Positions 56,988 through 64,000 of a stretch of DNA of 64,000 nucleotides are shown here, one piece after another (position 1 is the stretch's first letter; every line of letters starts with the position of its first letter). The notes below the pieces were generated by a model. It was not told the DNA's origin. It made no database searches and was given only the letters and a program-made list of their open reading frames with translations. Source of the stretch: Bremia lactucae (Eukaryota > Oomycota > Peronosporomycetes > Peronosporales > Peronosporaceae); the NCBI RefSeq assembly GCF_004359215.1, contig NC_090622.1, positions 1,488,904 through 1,552,903 on the forward strand, read 5' to 3'. The translations under genes and the position numbers were made by a program.

Positions 56988-57049
56988 TGTAATGGAGTGT
57001 ATCGTTACATTCAACTATTAACATTTAAAGGTTGTTAATAAATATATTA
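56988..57049 (+). repeat. LTR-A 62-bp U3 edge fragment
   Basis: TGTAATGGAGTGTATCG to AATATATTA, ending at the recurrent site and abutting the minus LTR-A. Confidence 0.75.
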
Positions 57050-57488
57050 TGTAACGGGGCACTGCCGACTTGTTATGCTTCAGTACAAGTCCACTTCGCA
57101 CTGCTTCAGTGCGAATGGTGCCTCACGTCACTCCACGTACACTGGTACGTGCATTGGAAGACTCTCTTTAACATCGCTGCATTAAAGACAGTCAAAAGTA
57201 AACTGTATTTATAATAGTCAAGCTCTCCTGTTTCTATCTATTTTATAACAACTTACTTATATATTAATAGAAAACATGTAATAAAGTCTTATCTGTCTCT
57301 CTCTTTGCGCGCATCCAGTGCTGCCTTGACCGCGGAGAAGTAGATTTAATGACCTATATCAAGCAATAGATAAGCTATCAAATATTACTATGGTAAGAAA
57401 TATTCACCACGTATTTTCTTCCTTTTAGATAACATATTAATTTACAGCCTTTAAGTGTTAATTTTATGTAACGATACACCCCGTTACA
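57050..57488 (-). repeat. LTR-A, complete minus-oriented copy (439 bp)
   Basis: TGTAACGGGGCACTGCC to ATACACCCCGTTACA. With the preceding 62-bp fragment it forms a unit with inverted ends. No interior is attached. Confidence 0.85.
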
Positions 57489-58180
57489 GCACCCCTCCCT
57501 TAAACGAAAACCATTCGAACTGTCATTGGGTGGAGTGGTCACTATAAGACCTCTTAATTAAAACCGATGCTGGTTGGTCAGAACCATCATTTTTAATTCT
57601 ATCGCATGGTTTACAAGTCCATGCGGTAAGCGAATAGTGCGGCAGACATTCCGTCTGCCGTAGTGTCATTTTCTCCCGCAACTCTAGATGCGGGTGCACG
57701 TGGTGATACACCACGTGAAGCGACCCCTCTTTGGCGGTCGACTATCAATGCGAGTCGGACGAGAGGGCTGACTCGGGGAGAGTGTAACCCTCGCCTACAT
57801 GTCGTCAGGCGACTGACTATCAGCCCTCAAACGAGGGGATCAATCGGATGCTCATAGCGTTTGCTATAGCATGTTTGGTTCCAACGATGAGGATGCTTTC
57901 CCATCGCCAGCACAGTCTCCCGTGCCGTCACCCGCACTCATCACTGTACGTAATGATGGCGATGGCGTAATCGATCGTGATAAAAGTTCTCGTGGTACTT
58001 CTGCTTCAGTGGGTACTACTCAGGTGAGTGCAGACAGTAAAATGTCTCGTCTTGCCCCTAAGAAGTAGCCTTGGCTTTTGCCCGAACGGCTACTCAGTAG
58101 CTTGTCAGGAGAGACTTAATGTGATTTGCGTTAAGTTTGAAAAACAGACTCCAACCGGTGCAAGTTCTAAACTGCGTCGG
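57489..58180 (+). other. Unassigned region with gag-like open frames
   Basis: 57663-57857 and 57871-58068 are open (SRTRGLTRGECNPRLHVVRR; FGSNDEDAFPSPAQSPVPSP, with a Pro/Ser-rich run). 58088-58200 has QTPTGASSKLRRLSREAG. They may be pieces of one protein broken by frameshifts. Basic then Pro/Ser-rich composition is gag-like, but I recognise no domain. Confidence 0.35.
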
Positions 58181-58324
58181 CTTTCTCGTGAGGCAGGACT
58201 TCCATGCCTCAGACCCTCCCTCTGTACTCTTGTGTACGTAAAGTTTCGAGGCACCGTACCTACACTGTAATCAGTGTAAGGTAAACTGGTACTGATCAGT
58301 ACTAGTGAAAGATGCCCCGTTATA
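58180..58324 (+). repeat. LTR-D, 3' end fragment
   Basis: CTCTTGTGTACGTAAAG to GATGCCCCGTTATA, matching 22375-22476. Contains the palindrome AGTACT flanking TGATCA (about 58292-58306). Confidence 0.7.
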
Positions 58325-58335
58325 GAATGAAAGTA

Positions 58336-58690
58336 ATATAATCACTGCTCGCTTAGCGACAGGGATTCGTGCCACTGTTCCCAAAGCCCCGTTGAACTTA
58401 GGTTTGAAGTTTTGAATTTTGACAGTGCGGAACGCTATCTCGTCCTTGATTTGGATTTGAGATATGATCTCACACTTGGTATGACCTAGCTTGAACGCCA
58501 TGAGCCATGGACCTTTTGGAGGTCTGAAACCTTAGGCACAAAGCGCAATGTTCCTAATGCAAAAATATCGAGAGTCATTACCCATCTTTGGTAGGCAACA
58601 AAAGCGCGGTTGGCGCGAATCACTGACTCGAATATTAATATTTGAGAGACTGGAATGTCTCAGTTAATATAATACACTGTTGAAAACCTT
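58336..58690 (+). pseudogene. Family F-type protease fragment
   Basis: Shifting plus frames read ARLATGIRATVPKAPLNLGL and later LGMT-A-HEPWTF traces, corresponding to F1 38247-38500 on the other strand. No matching gag or RT adjoins it. Confidence 0.6.
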
Positions 58691-60748
58691 AATTTTGAGC
58701 CCGACTCAGAAAAAGGGGTGGAATGACACGTCCTCGGTCGAGTGACACTCAGCAACCTTGTTTAGAGGGTCTGCTGGACATCCTGAGGCGGAAGCCGGAA
58801 TCTGCGGCACGACCGTCTTTTTCGGCGCAAACGCTTTCAAGTTTTCTTGGGAAGGTTTCCGATATGGCTTAAGCAAGCCAACGTTGAACATTGGGTGTAT
58901 TTATAGCTTGCTAGGAAGGTTTAGCATGCAACCTAGGGCCTTCTTGGCCACGACCAAAAATAACCCGAAGCCCGGTCTTGAAGACCGCAAAAATTAAGTT
59001 AGTAGGTAGACATTTAGCGTTTAATGAAACTCGATCTCCGACCGTATAAGAATTAATAAGACTTCTGCCTTTAGCATCTGCTTGTTATTTTTTGGTCTTG
59101 GCTATCAGCCATCGTGTCACGTACATGTCTTAAGGCGCTAAATCGCACTGCGAGAGAATCGCTTGCTTGTTTCCGAATGGTAACAGGGCTGATAGCAGCA
59201 AGCCTATCATATAATTCTTCCCACCAAGCCCTGAGCTACGTAGTGGATTCGTTAACGGCATGCGCGGGTGGGTGAGACCGTTGACAAAGAAGAGAGTGCA
59301 GCGTGTAGAGGCCTGGTGGCGTTATTTAACGCGAATTCCACCACTGGGCGCAATGTTTTCAGCTTTTGGTGTCTGAGCATTCACACTGAGTAAAACGCTT
59401 CAATGGCTAGATTGACATGTTCAGTGGTCTGCAGATTGTCCGCGGTGGACTTGTCCAATCTGGTGCCAAGCACTCGGAAAATCGATTTTAAGAATTAACC
59501 CGTGAAACGAGGGTCTCGATCCGAGGCAATTGCCACAGACAAACCGTATTGTCGTAACACGCGATCGATGAACAGCCTTGCTATACCTTCACCATCGAAG
59601 GTATCCCGGACAGCCGCTAAGTAAGCCATTTTGCTCAATAGGTCAACAACGATCACTATGCAAGTAATCTTCGAATAGGCCGAAAACAAAATCCATATTA
59701 ATGGTGTGGCAACACCCTCTGGGCACAGCACTTGCCAGTGTTGCAGCAGCATGCGCCGAGGGTTTCACTCGCTCGCAAGTTTTGCATGTGTGAACGTATG
59801 TGCTAACTTCTTTGTAAAGTTCGTGCCACCAATAAATCTGGCTTACAGAGCCGTAGATCTTTTTTCGACCAAGATTACCACGAAGGACATTATTGAGTGC
59901 TCATAGATGATTCGGTACTACAAATCCTTATTATGGGGAACAACAACGCACGAAGGATCCGCAGCGTCCATGCAATAAAACAACAGATCGTTATGATAGA
60001 AAATCACTGTAATCTAGCACTTAAACGTGCCGACAATTTAAAACCCGAGTCAGTGCTTTTTAGAGTACGTAGCAAAACCACACACTGTTCATCCTGGGCG
60101 TACGCCAAACGGATTAGTTCAGTAATAGGTGACGTTATAGTTGATAAATGAGAGACCTCATAATCCGGCCTGCGTGATAACGCATCAGCCAAAGCATTCT
60201 GCTTGCCAGGCTTATTATTCATTTCGAAGTTGTATTCCTTGAAAAAGGTAAGCCATCAAGCCATTCTCTATGGAAGATGGGGCGACCCAGACGCAGTGCG
60301 TAGTTACGCATGATTTGTATGTATCACAAACAGCTTATATCCTAGCCGAAAAACGCTGAAATTGACAAGAGCATGCTTCATTGCACGTAACTCTTCGTTT
60401 TAAATTGGGTCGGCGCTTTCCGCATCTTCAAGATGTCTAGACTCGAATGCAAATTCACGTTTGCGCCCATATTTATCTGTTTGCAACAGAGCAGTGCCAA
60501 TGGCAAAAACCGATGTGCTGATTTTGATTTGACAGAGCAAGAATCGTGGCATGGACAAGACTATTTTTATTGCTTGAAAATCATTATGCTCGGTGTCAGT
60601 CCAGCACCACTTCGTATCTTTTTGAGGAGATTAGATAATGGCCGAGCCATTTCAGCGTAATTCGTGCTATATTTGTGTAACTAGTTGTCGACGCCCAATC
60701 ACTTACGTAAATCCTTTCGGCTCTCAGGATCCAGCCAATCTACTATGA
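58690..60748 (-). pseudogene. Family F pol, copy F2 (RNase H, integrase, C-terminus)
   Basis: Reading leftwards: RT and RNase H traces 60230-60748, RNase H end at 60004-60222 (NKPGKQNALADALSRRPDYE), integrase core at 59495-59752 (VVDLLSKMAYLAAVRDTFDG, SVAIASDRDPRFTG), C-terminal part 59000-59440, and 58706-58891 (MFNVGLLKPYRKPS). Gag, protease and LTRs are absent. It lacks the insert present in F1. Confidence 0.72.
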
Positions 60749-61333
60749 GATTAACTAGAACTTATCAGTACTAGCGAAAGGTGCCCCGTTACAGTGCTAG
60801 ACAACAGTGAAGGTAGGGCACCTCGACTACTTTACGTACACTACGTGCAGAGGAAGATTACAGATACCTAAGCGGTCTTAGCTATAAAAATATATACTTA
60901 GGCTTTAGGATAGGAAAAAATAAAAACTGTATTTATATATTGAGCTCCTACGTAACGATCTTCAATCTACTAACGACTTTATTTCAGTAATAACAAACTA
61001 TGCATGGCGCCTCCTTGTGCACCGCACAATCGTGTCTTGTTGCGAGGCGAGGTTAGTTTAAATGTAAACCAACCAATCAATAGTATTATTGCATCGATAT
61101 TATCAAATTTGGTAATTTTGAAACTATTAGGTCAAATAATTAATAACGATAATTATTTATGCTTCTTTTCTTTTTTCCTTTTATAGAACATAATATTTAT
61201 TTTGATCTTTGCGGTCATATTACTTAAATAACTGCACGTCAAAGACGAAATTGCGGAGGCATCCTCAGTTGAGGTGCTCCGGAAAGTCTTTAAATCTGCC
61301 GAGGAGATAGTAAAGCTGCCGACCCCGTTACAC
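60749..61333 (-). repeat. LTR-D, minus copy with inverted end
   Basis: 60794-61333 is a minus-oriented LTR-D (CAAGGAGGCGC match near 61010), ending GACCCCGTTACA. The outermost 45 bp (60749-60793, CTAGCGAAAGGTGCCCCGTTACA) are in plus orientation instead. A frame at 61004-61186 is not supported as a gene. Confidence 0.65.
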
Positions 61334-62176
61334 CACCTATGTTAGCCCCTTGGCTTCATCATTCCAGTGTTGCGCAAAATTTTGCTGCAGCGATCCAAAA
61401 TAGGCTTGATTAGTGGAAATGTACACAGCTTATCTGCATGTGCTAAATGCCTCCTTTTTCTTGCTAATTTCCTTTTACGGACAAGTGCTGTGACGCGTGC
61501 CACTGTCTGGGCGATTTTGTTTAGTGACCCCAGGTTTCAAATCTTACGTGATTGGTCCCCACGGTCGCAGCCCATCCGAAGAGATTTTCGATTGTTTTCA
61601 ATTGCAAGATAATATATGCGTACCCGCTTTTCAGACCGTTAGTTTGTATACGTGCTACGAAGTCTACGCGCTCGGGAAACATTATGCCAGGGTTGTGTGC
61701 CAATTGATTAAATGCGCGTCCTCTATTTGTATCAGAAAAGAATGATTGTTTCTTGGTAATAGAAAACCTTAATGTGCGTTCTGCGGGTATCGGTGTGTAT
61801 GTCAGTAACAGCTTTGGTGTATTTAACAGTTCCCAACATTTAATATAACGTTTTCATTCATTTTAGACGGGGAGGGTGTGTGTGGTAATACCAATAGGGG
61901 TGTGTGGCAATACCAAAAGGGGTGTGTGGTAATACCGGCTAACTAACTTAATATACTACTTTCAGATCCGATTTTCCTCATCTCGCTAAAGTTACGAAAT
62001 CGTTGTAACTACCATACTGTTAGTCGGGTGATCGAAAGGAGTATTGATTAGCATTCTAAAAAACCGGCTGTTCATGATATGATAACGAGTTCTTGAAAGA
62101 TGCGAGAGGAAGCCTAACACAAGTTTAATATCTAGAGGAGAATAAAACTAGGTCACTGCAATATGCATACCCTCTT
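61334..62176. other. Unassigned region with an 81-codon frame and a tandem repeat
   Basis: 61497-61745 (+) is open: FKSYVIGPHGRSPSEEIFDC ... YTCYEVYALGKHYARVVCQL. It reads like real coding sequence but has no recognised domain; it could be a gene end or a broken element. No other gene seen. Confidence 0.35.
61866..61939. repeat. Three-copy tandem repeat, about 23 bp
   Basis: GGGTGTGTGGTAATACC-like units occur three times (second copy GGGTGTGTGGCAATACC). Similar motifs are near 3747 and 4492. Confidence 0.75.
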
Positions 62177-62662
62177 TGTAGCGGAGCTACCTCACTCCTA
62201 AAGTCAGAGGAAGACTTTCAGACTCAGAGAGTCACTTAGTTCTATTGAACTAATGGGTTTAACAACTCAGGGAGTCGTACAAGCTATTAAAGCTTGAGGA
62301 ATCCTAGTTCAAGGGATTCAGGGGTTCGTGGAACCAAGTGGCAACTAGTGCCCAAGAGGATATACCTGATAAAGGCTTCTATCTCTTACAGATCAATGTG
62401 CAAGCCTTAGGAAAGCACTTAACGCTTTAAGATTAAAAGGGGAACTGCACTTTATTTTATTACGTAAATCTAAAACCCTTATCCTTGCTAATTAAAAATA
62501 GATTCTGGCCGCCAGATTTATATCTGGCGGCGACCACATTTATTACCCATAATAAATGGGATTTAAGTAACTAATTATCTTAAAATTAGATAAAAGGGTA
62601 TTTTACCCATAAAGTAAATGTACCACAACAACGGTTCTTCAACCGATGTGTGCCTCATTACA
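62177..62662 (-). repeat. LTR-E, 3' LTR of F3 (486 bp)
   Basis: Plus-strand view TGTAGCGGAGCTACC to GTGCCTCATTACA. To its right CCCTCCCC (minus strand GGGGAGGG) is a polypurine tract, which orients the element. Confidence 0.8.
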
Positions 62663-62827
62663 CCCTCCCCATCAGACTGTTGACATCGGGTGACAACATT
62701 CGCTTCATTTCCTCTTTGAGGTTGGAACATAAACAGCTAACCGTTCGGTTGCATTTTTGTATTCCTTTGTCTATTTTCAATCAAGCGTGAGTCACAGACT
62801 CTAAGCACCTCTCTCGACGATGAGGGA

Positions 62828-63495
62828 ATGGTGAACTTTGAAAGTCACTCTCAATCAGAGGAGGAGGAATAAGAGCGGCGCTCGCTCGCGCTTTCTCCTC
62901 CGGACGAACGTCGGCGAGCCCCGAATCCGTTCCCGGAACGTGGTGCCGCTGATGTACTAACTGCATTGAGCAGGACGCAGGACCCTGAGTCCATCATTAT
63001 TAGGAATCCGCTCGCTGAAGAGCAAGAGCAGATAATCCTCATAGAGGAAAGAGCTCGTCGTCGAGCTGCCGAAATAGCAAAAGCTAAGGCTCATAGTGAA
63101 TATTGGTTCACTCCGCTTTTACGTGATCAAGCCCGTGAGTTCACCGGACCCGCAAATTCCGTAATATCTGGAATTCCAGAGAGTCTGCGTTTAGAGGTGA
63201 TGTTATTTTGGAACGGAAGCTTCGCTTCGACTTTGCTAAGCTTAAGGCCAAAGGCCAGTTACGTTCGCCATTTATGCCTCAAAACGAAGAAAGGCCTAGC
63301 CGATATTTCAGTGCTTTGGTTGACCGTACAACCAAGGATCGAAGCCGCACTGAGGCTTTAGATCCACCTAATCCCACGTTTAGTGGTGGGAAGTGTCGTT
63401 CGACGCGAGTTGACCCTGAGCTTGGCGCTCAAAAACGTCAACGGCGTACGGTCAATCTTGCCGAAGAGGCACCTCGAACTCCCAAGAGTTTTTAG
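62828..63495 (+). pseudogene. Antisense ORF of family F, copy in F3
   Basis: From ATG at 62828 (MVNFESHSQSEEEE then a stop at 62870), the same frame continues ERRSLALSPPDERRRAPNPF and DPESIIIRNPLAEEQEQ, EERARRRAAEIAKAKAHSEY. After one shift near 63200: GDVILERKLRFDFAKLKAKG, RPSRYFSALVDRTTKDRSRT, DPELGAQKRQRRTVNLAEEA, ending PRTPKSF at 63495. Highly charged, helical in the middle, no membrane segment. It faces pol (63539-64000). One stop and one shift break it. Function unknown. Confidence 0.65.
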
Positions 63496-63538
63496 AAGAG
63501 AGCAACCCTAGCCACTTCACCAGATGCTGTATTGACAC

Positions 63539-64000
63539 TCACGACGACGTCGCTTTAAAAATTTCTCCACATGAAACTGAAGGTCCCCCGCGCATCAAGC
63601 AGCGCGGGAGGGGGCCAAAATCTTGGCGGAAGCATTTGATGCCTACGGCACGAGGTGTAACTTCTTCGTGAGGTCCTTGCTCGGGTTTACTGCTCTTTTG
63701 AGGCGGTTCAGGACCGTCTTTCGACAGTGCAGCGTCAGCAGCCGTGTTTAGAGGGCCATTTGGATATCCTGGTGAGGATGCAGCAATCTGCGGCACGACC
63801 GCCTGTCTCGGCGCAAGCGCCTTCAGGTCGACGTGGGAAGGGTACTGATATGGCTTAAGCAAGCCAACGTAAAACACTGGGTGTGTACGCAGCTTGCTAG
63901 GAAGGTTTAGCGTACACGCTAGGCCCTTCTTGGCCACGACCGTAAATGGTTCAATAAAGCGCGGGCGCAATTTGATCTTGAAGACCGCGGAAACCAAGTT
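63539..64000 (-). pseudogene. Pol C-terminus of F3
   Basis: The open minus frame reads RPRFIEPFTVVAKKGLA then LNLPSKLRTHPVFYVGLLKP, the GPY/F-type DNA-binding region after the integrase core, and a Pro-rich tail (GPEPPQKSSKPEQGPHEEV). It may be intact up to the window edge. Confidence 0.72.

Larger units (their letters stand above)
62177..64000 (-). mobile_element. Family F, copy F3, 3' end (runs off window)
   Basis: LTR-E, polypurine tract, plus-strand antisense ORF, then pol C-terminus on the minus strand up to base 64000. This copy shows the antisense ORF lying between pol and the 3' LTR. Confidence 0.8.

Noticed and set aside
61004..61186. 60-codon plus frame in LTR-D
   Set aside because: It lies inside a minus-oriented LTR and is not conserved in the other LTR-D copies.

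Overview
The window is a repeat-rich stretch of an oomycete genome, probably a downy mildew or other Peronosporales. Three things point there: Ty3/Gypsy and Copia families with oomycete-style polyproteins, an initiator-like element (TCATTCTTCACTT) upstream of the one conserved host gene, and a candidate secreted effector with an RxLR-like motif. Genus and species cannot be fixed from the sequence alone.

Only two protein genes look intact. The first is a single-exon 681-codon RanBPM/GID1-like subunit of the CTLH E3 ligase (4902-6947, +). The second is a 213-codon secreted, effector-like protein (40808-41449, -), in a small non-retroelement island at 40.0-42.2 kb. Nearly everything else is decayed LTR retrotransposon. 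I use local names: families A and D (related polyproteins, different LTRs), B (chromodomain-bearing pol), F (LTR type E), and a Copia family.

Layout: 1-3031 A1 (-); 3154-3680 solo LTR-B; 3681-4900 intergenic with LTR scraps; 4902-6947 RanBPM gene; 7022-13075 Copia (+), whose 5' LTR is split by gypsy A3 (7064-8926) with a GATAT target duplication; 13708-21814 B1 (+, RT/RNase H present twice around an N gap); 21939-27315 D1 (+); 27416-30997 B3 3' half (+); 31119-32500 D2 (+, internally deleted); 32505-40001 F1 (-), carrying a 1-kb patchwork insert with a tRNA-Gly-like pseudogene; 40002-42230 effector island; 42231-48060 B2 (+); 48187-48973 two LTR-A head to head; 48571-about 53030 A2 (+) fused to the B4 3' half (to 56704); 56988-57488 another inverted LTR-A pair; 57489-58680 unassigned sequence and fragments; 58690-60748 F2 pol (-); 60749-61333 LTR-D (-); 61334-62176 unassigned; 62177-64000 F3 3' end (-).

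The most interesting signal is a long open frame lying antisense to pol, between the end of pol and the 3' LTR. It occurs in four copies of family B and two of family F. It is convergent with pol, overlaps the pol 3' end, and in both families has charged central segments and a C-terminal coiled-coil-like stretch; a short motif may also be shared. Antisense ORFs in this position are known from plant Tat/Ogre-type elements; I cannot say whether these oomycete ones have been described. Other points of note are recurrent breakpoints at one AT-rich palindrome of LTR-A, a block bounded by two N gaps that looks like a tandem duplication or scaffolding artefact, and chimeric A/B elements.
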